Origin: Hamadaea flava
GTDB taxonomy: Bacteria; Actinomycetota; Actinomycetes; Mycobacteriales; Micromonosporaceae
Length of the DNA stretch: 64,000 bases
Assembly: GCF_024172085.1 (NCBI RefSeq)
Contig: NZ_JAMZDZ010000001.1
Span: 8,432,001-8,496,000, forward strand
Direction of reading: 5' to 3'
Positions 42,831 through 52,028 of the stretch are shown piece by piece; the stretch's first letter is position 1; the number at the start of each line of letters is the position of its first letter. Below the pieces are notes generated by a model, which was given only the letters and a program-made list of their open reading frames with translations, did not search any database and was not told the origin of the DNA. The translations under genes and the position numbers were made by a program.

Positions 42831-45800
42831 ATGGAGTCTCTTTTCAAATTCGCTCAGGCGCGCCCCGCGTACCGCAGCGACCCCGATCCGATCCCGCTCG
42901 CGGCGCCGACCGAACTCCAGGCGCTGCTCGAAGCGGCGGCGGCGCTGCCCGACGGCACCGCCGAGATGAAGCGCCACGCCGAGGCGTTCACACACACCGA
43001 GCATTACGTCACGGGTGAGCAACCCGATCAAGTCCTCGACCAGCTCAACGCGGTCGCGCAGGCCCTGCGCGAGGAGCCGACCGGCGATCTGACCGCCGTC
43101 ATCACCGAGGCCCTGGGTGGTCCCGTCGCGAGTTTCCTCGACAGCGCACAGGTCACCGATCGGCTGCGTGACCTCAAGGACAGCATCCTCGTCATCAAGC
43201 TGCTCCCAACCGAGCACGGCAAGCCTATTGACAGTCTCGTCCAGGCTCTGCGCGCCTACAATTTCCTGGTCCGGTTCGGTTCAGACCAGCAGCAAACGTC
43301 GCCGTCAGCGGCCATGCGCCGCGGCGTTGTCGTGCCCGACTGGTTCGTTCGTCCACGCGCGACAAGGCAGCCGCTGCCGACCGGCGGCTCGATCCGCGAT
43401 CGCCTCAGAGGCCTGGCGGACCGGTACGACGGCCTCGACGTCGCGATCGCCGACCTGCTGACGGTGCCGTCGACCGGGTTCCAGGCGAGCCCGCAGGTGG
43501 CGTTGCCGGAGCGGCTGCCACCCGTCGGACTGAGGCCGGCGGCCCTGTTCCAGGCCGAGGTGAGCATCCGGCAGAAGGTGCTGGAGACCACGGTCTTCTC
43601 CGCCGGCACGACCGTGTCGCGTACCGGGACACCCAGCGCCGGGACGGTGGCGTACGCGGCGGACAGTCTCTCGATCGAGACGCTCGGTGCGAAGCTGCCC
43701 GGGTTCCGCGCCGGGCGTGGTGCGTTCGTCGCACTCAGCGGCCGCCCGGCCTTCGAGCCCGCGATGGGGCTGTTCGGTATGCGCTTGCAAGGTACGGCCA
43801 TCGAGCGGCTGCGCGAATCGACCCGAGCGACCCTGACCGGTCACGGGCTCGACCTGCAGGCACCATTGCCCGAGAGTGTGTCGGCACTCCTGCAAGCGCG
43901 TAAAGCGGTGCACGACGAGGCCCAAGCGCTGGTGCGGCCGCTGCTGGAGCGGGTGTCCTTCCGGCGCCGCGGCTCCACATTGATCACCCGATCGGACGCG
44001 CTGCTCGCGCAGGCGGTCGCCGCGCCGCCGCGGGGCCTGATCGACGTGTTCGACCAGCTCAGCCCGGCCGAAGTCGGGCAGCCGGCCGTGCCGATGACCC
44101 ACGCCGACATCACTCCGGTCGGCATCATGGATCTCTTGATCGTCCGGCAGGCCCTCAAGGGCTATGAGCTCGGCGAGATCGCCCACGTCGAGAACGTGCT
44201 CCAGGGCGAGCTTCGTGACCGCGTCGTGCGTACGCGGACCGAGACCGAAGCCACCTTCTTCGAGGAGCGGGAGCAGGAGACGGAGCGCACCTCGTCTCTG
44301 GAGACGGCTGACCGGTTCGAGATCCGTCGTGAGGCCCAGTCCCTTCTGAGCGAACGCGCGGACGTGCGTGGGTCGATGTCGGTGTCCGGCAGCTACGGGC
44401 CGACCGTGGACTTCCAAGCCACCGCCGACGGTGGCTGGTCCCGCGATTCGCAGGAGAGCGAGACCTCAGCGAACACGATGGCCCGGGACGTGACGCAGAC
44501 GGCCACCGAACGCGTCGCCGAGCGGATCCTCACTCGGCAGACGCGGCGAACCACGATTGAGGTGGAGGACACCGACCGGCACACCTTCGACAACAAGGAC
44601 GGCACCGATCACATCGTCGGCGTGTACCAGTGGCTGACGAAGGTCTATGAGGCGCAGGTCTACAACTACGGGCAGCGAACGCTTTACGAGCTGATGGTGC
44701 CCGAACCCGGTGCCGCCCTGCTGGAGGCGTTTCGCCGCACCCGGGCCGAGGCCGTCGAGATCGCCGAGCCACCCCGGTTCACCCTGCGGCCGCGGGACCT
44801 GCATCCGGACACCTATCAGCAATTCGTCGCACTCTATGGAGCTACCGGCGTCAAGCCGCCGCCCCAGCCGTATGTCACGCAGGGATACGACTTCAGCACG
44901 GGCGGCGAGTCGGAGGACCAGGAGTTCACCGACTCCACCCAGATCAAGGTGCCGGACGGCTACCGCGCCGTGCAGGCAACGGTCGCCGTCGCCGTCACCG
45001 TCTGGGATGACTGGGCGGTCGACGTCGTCGTCGGGCGCCACGCCAACCGGTTCCAGGGCATCAGCAAGGTATGGACCACACCGCTCGACGACGAGACGGA
45101 GTCGGTACCGTTCGGCATCGTCACCGACAAAGTCGGCGACATCGCCGTCGCGGTAGAGGTGCACTGCACCTCTACGGACCGGGCCATCGGCCTCTGGCAG
45201 AGCGAGGCGCATGGCCAGATCCTCGACGCTTACCGCGCCCGCCAGTCGGAGTACGAGGCGAAGCTCTCCACGCTGGAAGCCGACGCGCCGCCGGACATCC
45301 GCAGCCGCTCGGCGTACCGTAACCGCGAACTCATGGTCGACGAACTCAAGCGGGCCTGCGTGAGCGTGCTGACCGAGCAGCACTACGAACTCTTCGACGC
45401 GATCGACACAGGGCCCGACGGCCTGCCCCAGATCCGTTTCGCCGAGGCCAGGGCGGAAGGCGCATACGTCCGCTTCTTCGAGCACGCCTTCGAATGGGAG
45501 AACATGTCGTGGATCTGCTACCCCTATTTCTGGGGACGGCGATCGACGTGGTTCGAGCGTCTGGAGATCCAGGACGGCGACATCGAGTTCGAGGACTTCC
45601 TCAAGGCGGGCTACGCCCGGGTCGTCGTGCCCGTACGGCCGGGGTTCGCGGCGGCGGTCGACCACTTCCGGCTCCGCGGGGAGCCGTGGGGCGGCGGTCC
45701 CCTCCCGACGATCAGCGACAAGACCTATCTGCCGATCGCGCAGGAGATCGCCGAACGCCTCGACCGGCCGGGCCAGGAGATCCCTGTCGGCGAGCCGTGG

Positions 45801-45902
45801 GACGTGCGCGTACCGACCACGCTGGTCCACCTGCGGCAAACCAGCGGCCTGCCAGGCTGGGTCAAGCAGCCCGACGGCGGGTGGCTCCCCGATGACCGGT
45901 GA
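42831..45902 (+). CDS. Large protein of unknown family, first gene of two-gene operon
   Basis: A 1023-residue soluble protein, no signal peptide or membrane helix. The N-terminal 450 residues mix helices and strands. Residues about 455-500 are a charged coiled-coil-like stretch (RTETEATFFEEREQETERTS), followed by a Ser/Thr-rich repeat-like region (GSMSVSGSYGPTVDFQATAD). The C-terminal third holds a Trp/Tyr-rich block FEWENMSWICYPYFWGRR (about 887-904), then FEDFLKAGYARVVVPVRPG. ATG 42831 follows GGGTGGAGATGCG. It overlaps the next gene by 11 bases. I do not recognise a named domain. Size and partner suggest a structural or carrier subunit of a delivery or toxin system, which is inference. Confidence 0.8.
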   Translation: MESLFKFAQARPAYRSDPDPIPLAAPTELQALLEAAAALPDGTAEMKRHAEAFTHTEHYVTGEQPDQVLDQLNAVAQALREEPTGDLTAVITEALGGPVASFLDSAQVTDRLRDLKDSILVIKLLPTEHGKPIDSLVQALRAYNFLVRFGSDQQQTSPSAAMRRGVVVPDWFVRPRATRQPLPTGGSIRDRLRGLADRYDGLDVAIADLLTVPSTGFQASPQVALPERLPPVGLRPAALFQAEVSIRQKVLETTVFSAGTTVSRTGTPSAGTVAYAADSLSIETLGAKLPGFRAGRGAFVALSGRPAFEPAMGLFGMRLQGTAIERLRESTRATLTGHGLDLQAPLPESVSALLQARKAVHDEAQALVRPLLERVSFRRRGSTLITRSDALLAQAVAAPPRGLIDVFDQLSPAEVGQPAVPMTHADITPVGIMDLLIVRQALKGYELGEIAHVENVLQGELRDRVVRTRTETEATFFEEREQETERTSSLETADRFEIRREAQSLLSERADVRGSMSVSGSYGPTVDFQATADGGWSRDSQESETSANTMARDVTQTATERVAERILTRQTRRTTIEVEDTDRHTFDNKDGTDHIVGVYQWLTKVYEAQVYNYGQRTLYELMVPEPGAALLEAFRRTRAEAVEIAEPPRFTLRPRDLHPDTYQQFVALYGATGVKPPPQPYVTQGYDFSTGGESEDQEFTDSTQIKVPDGYRAVQATVAVAVTVWDDWAVDVVVGRHANRFQGISKVWTTPLDDETESVPFGIVTDKVGDIAVAVEVHCTSTDRAIGLWQSEAHGQILDAYRARQSEYEAKLSTLEADAPPDIRSRSAYRNRELMVDELKRACVSVLTEQHYELFDAIDTGPDGLPQIRFAEARAEGAYVRFFEHAFEWENMSWICYPYFWGRRSTWFERLEIQDGDIEFEDFLKAGYARVVVPVRPGFAAAVDHFRLRGEPWGGGPLPTISDKTYLPIAQEIAERLDRPGQEIPVGEPWDVRVPTTLVHLRQTSGLPGWVKQPDGGWLPDDR

Positions 45903-48285
45903 TCTCCTGGAGATGGTGGCGCGTCCCAAGGACGGCGCCATCTACGACGCGATGCCCGACCTCGACGGCGTCCTTTCCTGTGCCGGCCAACTCTTGCCGG
46001 ACGAGGGCACGGCGACGCTGCAGGTGACCGACCATGTGCTCGACGTGTCCTGGAACTGGACGTTCCGCGCGGGCCAGGCGAGCGCGCAGCGGTGGCGGGA
46101 GCTGGGTATCTCGCCGGTGGTGTGGCACTTTTCGCCACCGGCGACCCCCCAGGAGCCCGGCACGCGCGGACGCACCTACCGGGCTCCGGCGCTCGTTCTG
46201 GCGGTCGACCGCGACGTGACCATCGAGTTCCAACCGGAACGCAAGAACCTGACCGCCTTCTCGGTGAAGAGGCCCGAGTACGTCTCCGGGCCCCTGTCGC
46301 TCCATTCCGACCCGACACCATGCCAATGCCACCCGTCGCACCACCAGCGCGCCTTGACGACGCCGCAAAGGGGCGTACTAAAAGAAGGCTATCAATGGGT
46401 CTCGCTAAGTCCGCACGTGGAGATCATCCGCGTCCAGAACCCCGCGCTCATGCCGAGCTTCGACCGGCCCGAGTCGATATTCGCCTCCTACGACGGGCCA
46501 TACCTGATCAAAGCCTTACAGAGCGATCCCACGGCGGTCGATACCACTGACTTCAGCCCGACCGGCGAGTTGACCGAAGCCGCGGTCGCTCGGCTCGATC
46601 TGAGGTTCCGCGGGAAGATGCGGCCCGGGATGCTCGTGGCGGCTCGCGGTGACGGGCTCGTGATCCAGTCGCTGGAGAACAACTTCTTCGTCGAGGTCAA
46701 GGTGAAGGACCCGATGAAGCCCGCGGCTTTCGCCCACACCGAGATCCAGCAAATCGCGAACTTCATCATGATCAAGCGAGACAAGAACATCGATATCAAA
46801 GTGACCGTGGACCCTGGAATCTGGCGCCCCGATTTGCATGTCATGGTCTATGCCAAAACCGTCGCTCACGATGAGGTGCCGATCCAAGGAGCACTTCCCT
46901 ACGAGATGACGGGATACGAGGAAATCGAGGACGAGTCCGGCCGCGGCGGCTCCCCCCTCACGATGTTCATCGACATGGCGATCTCCGCGATTCCCGTGGT
47001 CGGCATCATTTACGACCTCGGGCAGCTCAGTTACATGATCGCGACGGGAAAGAACTTCTGGGGCGCCAAGGTCTCGTCCGTGGACATCGTGTTGAGCGGC
47101 GTCTTCGCGGTCGGCGCTCTCGGCCTGAGCGTCGGTTCCCTTGTGAAGTCGATCCGTGCGCGCGCTGTGGCGGCCGTCGCCGCCCGGCTGGACAACCTCG
47201 CGGACCAACTGCCGGAAGCGGTGCTCAACGGACCGCTCTTCGACGTGATGCGCCAGATGCCGAAGGGCGACCAGGAGGCCCTGGCGAAGGCGCTGGGCAA
47301 GGCTCTTGAGGCCGGCGACGCCGTCGCCGGGGTGAAAGCAGTACAGCAAGCCGTGGCCCAGACGCTCAAGCGCGCCGACGCGACCGTCAAGCAGGCCATC
47401 GTCGACGGCATGGTCAGAGACCTTTTCACCGAGGACCTCAGCTCGTTCCGCAACACCTTTCTGCGCGTGTCGTTCGACACCTACAAGATCAAGAACCCGA
47501 CCGGGATTCTCACGCCCGTTGCCTGGCTGCGATCGACCAAGGGCATGTGGGTGAACGGTTACATGAGGCAGATGCTGGGGTCCAACTGGAAGATCGTCCT
47601 CGCCGAGAGCCTCGGTCTGGCCGGGAGCCGCGTCAAGAAGTTTGATCAAGCGATGCTCAAGCAGTACGACTTGATCGTCAGCAAGGGCCTCATCGAATAC
47701 GCCGAAGCGAAGAAACTCGTCGCAATGGTCCCCGGGCTTGGCCGGCACGTCGAGCTGGATCACCTCGTCGAACAGCGGTTCATTCGGCAAAGCATCGAAT
47801 GGGTGGACGCCCTCCCAGAGGATGCCGCCCTGATGGTCTTCCCCGTTCCGAAGAACGCAGCTGCCGCAGCCGAGATCCTCAGGATCGACCCGAGTTCCAA
47901 GATCATCGAATATGTCCACACGGCGAAGACCGATGTCATGCGACAGCTGATCCCGCACGGTGCCGAGCACCTGTTCACCGTCCAGCAGATCGCCGACGCG
48001 ACCCTCTACACGCTCAAGTCGCTCGGCGCCCACAAGTATCTGCCAGTCACCGCTCTGCGGGGCGACTTCGCGATGCTCGCGTTGGCCCGAGCAACGAACA
48101 TCGACGCCCATGCACTGGCCGCCCGCAAGGGCTTCTTTCAGGCGGCGAACGAGGTCGGCATGCCCAAGATCCGCAAATGGTCCCAGGTCACGGCAGAGCT
48201 CGTCTCGCCGGCCAACGGGTTCCCCAGGGTCGCGCGCGTCAACGGCGTGTGGCGAGTCGTCAGTTCGACCGCGCCGAAGCCATGA
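45892..48285 (+). CDS. Large protein with pretoxin-like and nuclease-like regions, second gene of operon
   Basis: A 797-residue protein. Residues 1-350 form an unrecognised soluble part with CQCHPSHH near 143-150. Residues about 353-421 are hydrophobic and glycine-rich, with IPVVGIIYDLGQLSYMIATG then KNFWGAKVSSVDIVLSG, like the pretoxin linkers of polymorphic toxins. A helical part follows, and about 616-631 reads LGRHVELDHLVEQRFIRQ, where His-x-Glu-x-Asp-His resembles the His/Asp centre of HNH-type or related nuclease toxins. The C-terminus is Lys/Arg-rich. No immunity gene follows; a strong hairpin does. Function not proven. Confidence 0.8.
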   Translation: MTGDLLEMVARPKDGAIYDAMPDLDGVLSCAGQLLPDEGTATLQVTDHVLDVSWNWTFRAGQASAQRWRELGISPVVWHFSPPATPQEPGTRGRTYRAPALVLAVDRDVTIEFQPERKNLTAFSVKRPEYVSGPLSLHSDPTPCQCHPSHHQRALTTPQRGVLKEGYQWVSLSPHVEIIRVQNPALMPSFDRPESIFASYDGPYLIKALQSDPTAVDTTDFSPTGELTEAAVARLDLRFRGKMRPGMLVAARGDGLVIQSLENNFFVEVKVKDPMKPAAFAHTEIQQIANFIMIKRDKNIDIKVTVDPGIWRPDLHVMVYAKTVAHDEVPIQGALPYEMTGYEEIEDESGRGGSPLTMFIDMAISAIPVVGIIYDLGQLSYMIATGKNFWGAKVSSVDIVLSGVFAVGALGLSVGSLVKSIRARAVAAVAARLDNLADQLPEAVLNGPLFDVMRQMPKGDQEALAKALGKALEAGDAVAGVKAVQQAVAQTLKRADATVKQAIVDGMVRDLFTEDLSSFRNTFLRVSFDTYKIKNPTGILTPVAWLRSTKGMWVNGYMRQMLGSNWKIVLAESLGLAGSRVKKFDQAMLKQYDLIVSKGLIEYAEAKKLVAMVPGLGRHVELDHLVEQRFIRQSIEWVDALPEDAALMVFPVPKNAAAAAEILRIDPSSKIIEYVHTAKTDVMRQLIPHGAEHLFTVQQIADATLYTLKSLGAHKYLPVTALRGDFAMLALARATNIDAHALAARKGFFQAANEVGMPKIRKWSQVTAELVSPANGFPRVARVNGVWRVVSSTAPKP

Positions 48286-48308
48286 CACGGCCTCGTTGGG
48301 TGCGAAAA

Positions 48309-48344
48309 GGCGGTCATGCTCGCCTGGGGCCGAGCATGACCGCC
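48309..48344 (+). terminator. Hairpin terminator of the two-gene operon
   Basis: Perfect 14-base arms GGCGGTCATGCTCG (48309-48322) and CGAGCATGACCGCC (48331-48344) with an 8-base loop, 23 bases past the stop; TTTAC follows. Confidence 0.88.
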
Positions 48345-48376
48345 GTTTACTTGCCGCAGGCAGACGCCTTGATGGG

Positions 48377-48421
48377 TTAGACGCCGAAGTACAGCTGGAA
48401 CTCGTGGGGCCGGATGCAGGC
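48377..48421 (-). pseudogene. Possible 3' end of a glutamine synthetase gene
   Basis: On the minus strand a frame ends SACIRPHEFQLYFGV-stop, which looks like the C-terminus of type I glutamine synthetases (RPHPxEFxLYxxV). Only about 15 codons before the IS3 end are readable, so this is a scrap. Could be chance. Confidence 0.3.
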
Positions 48422-48543
48422 AGACGTGCAGGGGCTCAAACCCCGATACCAATAAGGACCCGGTGCTGCTTGATCGGGACTGCCCCGGCTTTGCTTGACT
48501 CCTGACCTGCGAGGATAGGTTCTTCGCTGGAAGGAAGTCGATC

Positions 48544-48830
48544 GTGCCGAAGGCATCCCCGAGGAGTTCCGTCGTGATGTGGTCGCGGTCGCCCGTAAGG
48601 GCCAGGCCCCGGCGGCACAGATCGCCAAGGATTTCGGAATTTTCGAGTCTCGTCCGCACCGCTGGCTGAAACTGGCCGACATCGAGGACGGAGTTCGGCC
48701 CGGCGTCACCGCCGACGAGTCAGCTGAGCTTCGTGAGCTGCGCAAACGTAACCGGCTCCTGGAGCCGGAGAACAAGATCCTGCGCCGTGCCGCGGCCTAC
48801 TTCGCCTCCCGCGAGCACAACCCAAAATGA
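48544..48830 (+). pseudogene. IS3 orfA (HTH_Tnp_1), frameshifted near its start
   Basis: GTG 48544 begins VPKA, but the following PEEFRRDVVAVARKGQAPAAQIAKDFGI is in another frame, so one base is missing near 48556. The rest is a normal orfA with helix-turn-helix and leucine zipper (ELRELRKRNRLLEPENKILRRA). Confidence 0.8.
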
Positions 48831-49530
48831 CCTACCCGCTGGTTGAGGACCTGGCCGCCGACGACATCCCCGTCGCGGTCGCCTGCCGGGTACTGGGGTT
48901 CTCCAAACAGGCGTTCTGCCAGTGGAAGGCCGATCCAGTCTCGCAGCGCGACTGGGACGACGCCCACCTGATCAACGCCGCCCTCGACATCCACCACGAC
49001 GATCCAGCCTTCGGTTACCGGTTCATCGCCGACGAGCTGAACGCCCAGGGCATCGCGGCAGACAGCAACCGGGTCGCGAGGTTGCGCTCGATGCAGCGCA
49101 TTGGTCGGTGTTCGCCAAGAAACGCGGCCCGCATCGCCGTTCGGGGCGGATCGTCGGCTACCCCATCGACGCCCGGATGAAGGCCGGCCTCGCCGTCGCG
49201 GCGCTGCGCAACGCGATCGCGTTGCGCGATCCGGCTGGCACCGTGGTCCACTCCGACCGCGGCAGCCAATTCCGGTCACACAAGTTCGTCAAAGCGTTGC
49301 GCCGCAGCGGACTTCGCGGATCGATGGGCCGTGTCGGCGCGTGTGGTGACCAACGCCGCGATGGAGTCGTTCTTCGCCCTGCTGCAGAAGAACGTTCTCG
49401 ATCGCCAGTGCTGGGCGACTCGCCAGGAACTGCGCCTGGCGAGTCGTGACCTGGATCGAACGCACTTACCACCGTCGCAGGCGCCAGACCCGCCTCGGCC
49501 GACTCACCCCGATCGAGTTTGAGACACTTC
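48827..49530 (+). pseudogene. IS3 orfB (rve integrase), multiply broken
   Basis: Starts with ATG overlapping the orfA stop: YPLVEDLAADDIPVAVACRVLGFSKQAFCQWK. A base is lost near 49102 (QRI|WSVFAKKRG). About 45 codons including the first catalytic Asp are deleted near 49146 (RRSGR|IVGYPIDARM). A base is gained near 49352 (GACGD|NAAMESFFALLQKNV), and another frame change near 49443 comes before VTWIERTYHRRRRQ. It cannot make active integrase. Confidence 0.88.
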
Positions 49531-49602
49531 ACAAGACCGCAAACGCGGTCTGACCAGCCCAACCCCGAGAGTCAACCAAACTCGGGGCAGTCCCTGTCGC
49601 CG

Positions 49603-49752
49603 CTGATCCAACGCACACGAATACCTGGTTCCTCGGGCGACATACCGCTCGGCATCGCGACAGCATTTAGCTCACGGCAGATGACGTGACGCGTCGCGGT
49701 CAGTACAGCGGCCACAGTGTTGCGGCGCCGCGCCCACTCGTCAACTCCTGTC
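49603..49752 (-). pseudogene. Possible gene fragment next to the IS3 right end
   Basis: On the minus strand a frame reads TGVDEWARRRNTVAAVLTAT then RHVICRELNAVAMPSGMSPE and runs into the IS end. GVDEWA recalls ISL3-type transposases but the following residues do not agree. It may be a fragment cut by the IS. Confidence 0.25.
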
Positions 49753-49845
49753 GGTAATGCGGCACTGAGGAAGAGGCCCGATCCCGTTCCTCGCGAGCCG
49801 AGCAGCGTGGTTCCGACGCCCGAAGCGAGCAGGGTTCAATGACAT

Positions 49846-49902
49846 AGCGGGCTCTTGATGATCGCAGCGGCGTAGACAACCACTGCCTATCAAGAGCCCG
49901 CT
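49846..49902. repeat. Inverted repeat with 14-base perfect arms
   Basis: AGCGGGCTCTTGAT (49846-49859) and its complement (49889-49902) with a 29-base spacer. Could be a terminator or the ends of a very small non-autonomous element. Confidence 0.6.
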
Positions 49903-50209
49903 TTCAATTCCCTAGCGACATTGCCGCGAGTGCCGCCGCCGGTTTAGTAGCAGGCTCTATGCAACGGGATCGAGGCCGACAGAACCGGCCCCCGGTGGTT
50001 GAGTATTGGTTTGTGTCGATCCGGAGACAAGTCATTACCCAACACCGAGGTCGCGGCCTCGCATGGCGGATGTGTCGGTGGGCGACTCGAACCCCCACGC
50101 CCTTGCCGTAGTCAGGTCGCAGTACGCCGTCGTGTATCCGAGCCTTGAACCAGAACGCCACCGGGGTCAGGGCTGTGCGTGCGCGCACGGGCGCGGGCTG
50201 GCAGGACTG
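49903..50209. other. No gene seen
   Basis: About 300 bases between the inverted repeat and the PAP2 gene. A short minus-strand frame exists but shows no family likeness. A tRNA-like T-arm string occurs near 50080-50103 without the rest of a tRNA. Confidence 0.5.
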
Positions 50210-51043
50210 TCAAACGATCGTTGACGGTGTTTCCGGCGGATCTTCAGTAGGTCGCGGCGGCCGGGAACCGGTCGGGGAAGGTGATGGCGAAGGCGTTTTG
50301 CGTCCTGGCGACCCGCCTCGTCGTCCACCTCGTTTGGTTGCGATCCAGGCGGCAACGACGACTAACCAGCCGGCGAGCACGTCGAGCACCCAGTGGTTGG
50401 CCGTGCCGACGACGACGAACGCGCTCAGTCCGGCGTACGTCCAGCCCGCGATGCGCAGCGACCACCGTCGCGCCCCGCGATGCAGTGCCAGCGCCACCCA
50501 CAGGGACCAGCCCGCGTGGAGCGACGGGAACGCGGCCAGCTCGTTGGTCAGACTCCCGGTGCCGCGCGGCGCGGAAGCGTCAGCGCCCCACCAGCCGGCG
50601 TCGGAGTGGATGGACAAAATGTCCGGGTAGCCGGCCATCATCCGCGGCGGCGCCGTCGGCAACAGCAGGTACATCACCAGTCCGAGCGCCGTGGCGACCA
50701 GCAGCGCGCGTCTGGCTGGCAGGTAGACGCGGCGCCCCCGACGGTAGAGCCAGATCAGCACGAGGGGCGTGCCGACATAGTGAGCGGTGCTGTACCAGAA
50801 GCACGAGAGCAGTCCGACGAGTGGATGGGCGGCCACGTAGCGAACGATTCCGTGCTCCCAGTCCAGATCGAAGACAGCCTCGAAGTCGAGGAGTCGGTGC
50901 GCCCGCACCAGTGCGGGAGCCCGGTCGTCGGCAGCCAGCAACCGCGCGGCCGTGTAAGCCACGTAGAAGACGGAGGCCAAGAGCAACTCCCGCACCGCGC
51001 CGGCGCCCTCACTCCCATCGAGCTCGCGGTCGGGCGTGCCCAC
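50210..51043 (-). CDS. PAP2-family membrane phosphatase (inositolphosphotransferase-like)
   Basis: About 277 residues with five or six helices. Marks of PAP2 are YLLLPTAPPRM (first motif), FPSLHAGWSLW (SxxH motif) and a final ANHWVLDVLAGW (H...D), as in the AUR1/PAP2_3 group. These enzymes cleave lipid phosphates or transfer head groups at the outer face of the membrane. GTG 51043 is preferred because similarity starts there; the frame is open to an ATG at 51199. The C-terminal Pro/Ser-rich tail is odd. Confidence 0.85.
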   Translation of the reverse strand: MGTPDRELDGSEGAGAVRELLLASVFYVAYTAARLLAADDRAPALVRAHRLLDFEAVFDLDWEHGIVRYVAAHPLVGLLSCFWYSTAHYVGTPLVLIWLYRRGRRVYLPARRALLVATALGLVMYLLLPTAPPRMMAGYPDILSIHSDAGWWGADASAPRGTGSLTNELAAFPSLHAGWSLWVALALHRGARRWSLRIAGWTYAGLSAFVVVGTANHWVLDVLAGWLVVVAAWIATKRGGRRGGSPGRKTPSPSPSPTGSRPPRPTEDPPETPSTIV

Positions 51044-51334
51044 CCTGTTTCTGCTTCCCCGTGACACCGGCTCTATACCCCGCGCCCTGAAAAATCGTCC
51101 TGGGACCGCCAGACGTACGTGATATTTACCCCACACCGCTACGAACGGGATAACGGATGCGACCGTCGTCGTGGACTCGGGCCACCCTGCACGCGTCATC
51201 CGTTACTTCGAGCGGCGCCGCATCGGGGTCAAGTCGTCACAAGAGATCTTGAGAATCGTCCAAGGGAGCGTCGGATGACTGCAGCGCGACACATAGTTGC
51301 GGACGCGGCGGCGGTGCGCGAGATCTATCGACGC

Positions 51335-51545
51335 TGGCGTCTGACATCAACCTTAAAGCTGAGGACTCGGTAGAGGAGGAGTGGCGCGGTCGGCAATGTG
51401 GCGCATGTCGCTTCTGGATTCCATTGGCTGGACGGGTGGGATACGACTAGGTAGCTTGCTCGAACGTGCGATCCGAATTCGATGGTCGCCTTCGCTTCGA
51501 GCATGATGGCTGTCAAGCGCATGAGGACGCAGTGGTTGACACCCG
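51335..51545 (+). pseudogene. Small Cys-rich protein gene interrupted by an in-frame TAG
   Basis: One frame reads EDSVEEEWRGRQCGACRFWIPLAGRVGYD, then TAG (51448-51450), then VACSNVRSEFDGRLRFEHDGCQAHED in the same frame. The CGxCRFWxPLAG...CSN...S.FDGR..FEHDGC pattern is known from short actinobacterial zinc-ribbon-like proteins (DUF3027-like). A single change of TAG would restore it. No start codon is convincing, so it is probably decayed. Confidence 0.55.
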
Positions 51546-52028
51546 AGGACTTCTCGTGGGGGGTCGCGGGAACGCTCGTGGGGCGCAGCAAGGATGCGCG
51601 AGACCGCCGTCAATGTCGCTAACAGCTCCGATAGCTGATGGCAGAGGACCCTCCCGGTGGGAGCCAATGAATACCACGCCTTCCACCAGCCACCGTCCGG
51701 GCATCGAAGACAGGAAGTCCGGCCCGCGATGCGGACCGGGCCTGACCTTCTCCAATTCCTGACACCAAGGCGCCGCGAATGTCTCTCGGCTAGGTCCGCA
51801 TGATGCTCGTCGACAGCGTCGGACCCAGTTGGGCATTGGTCGGCGCCGATCATCGGACGCGTTATAGCTCCACGGCTTCGATCGGCGTAATCCGATTGAG
51901 GGCTGGTGTCTTTGATGCTGATCGAGGCGGGCGCTGCTTCGGGATCGGTCTCATTCGCAGGGGGACCTGTTGGAAGCTGGTCTCGCCGTCGATTTCGAGC
52001 CGCCATTCGGTCTGATCGCACCAAATGA
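51546..52028. other. No gene seen
   Basis: About 480 bases. Frames on either strand are short and not family-like. The minus-strand frame that continues the next gene's 3' side (about 51862-52130, with ESHKLIIWCDQTEWRLEIDG) may be a coding remnant. Confidence 0.4.

Larger units (their letters stand above)
48476..49594 (+). mobile_element. Decayed IS3-family element
   Basis: The terminal inverted repeats are GGGACTGCCCCGGCTTTGCT and onwards at 48476-48501 and the matching complement at 49569-49594 (23 of 26 identical). They enclose broken orfA and orfB. Length about 1.1 kb, shorter than the usual 1.2-1.3 kb because orfB has an internal deletion. No target duplication seen. Confidence 0.85.

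Noticed and set aside
50080-50103. tRNA-like T-arm on the minus strand (GGGGGTTCGAGTCGCCC)
   Set aside because: The stem pairs poorly, and no acceptor stem, anticodon arm or CCA is found at the right distance.
49904-50188. 94-codon minus-strand frame
   Set aside because: Arg/His/Pro-rich with no domain or ribosome site.
51448-51450. Possible TAG readthrough (pyrrolysine or suppressor) in the Cys-rich gene
   Set aside because: No sign of the needed machinery, no good start codon, and neighbours are decayed; a nonsense mutation is simpler.
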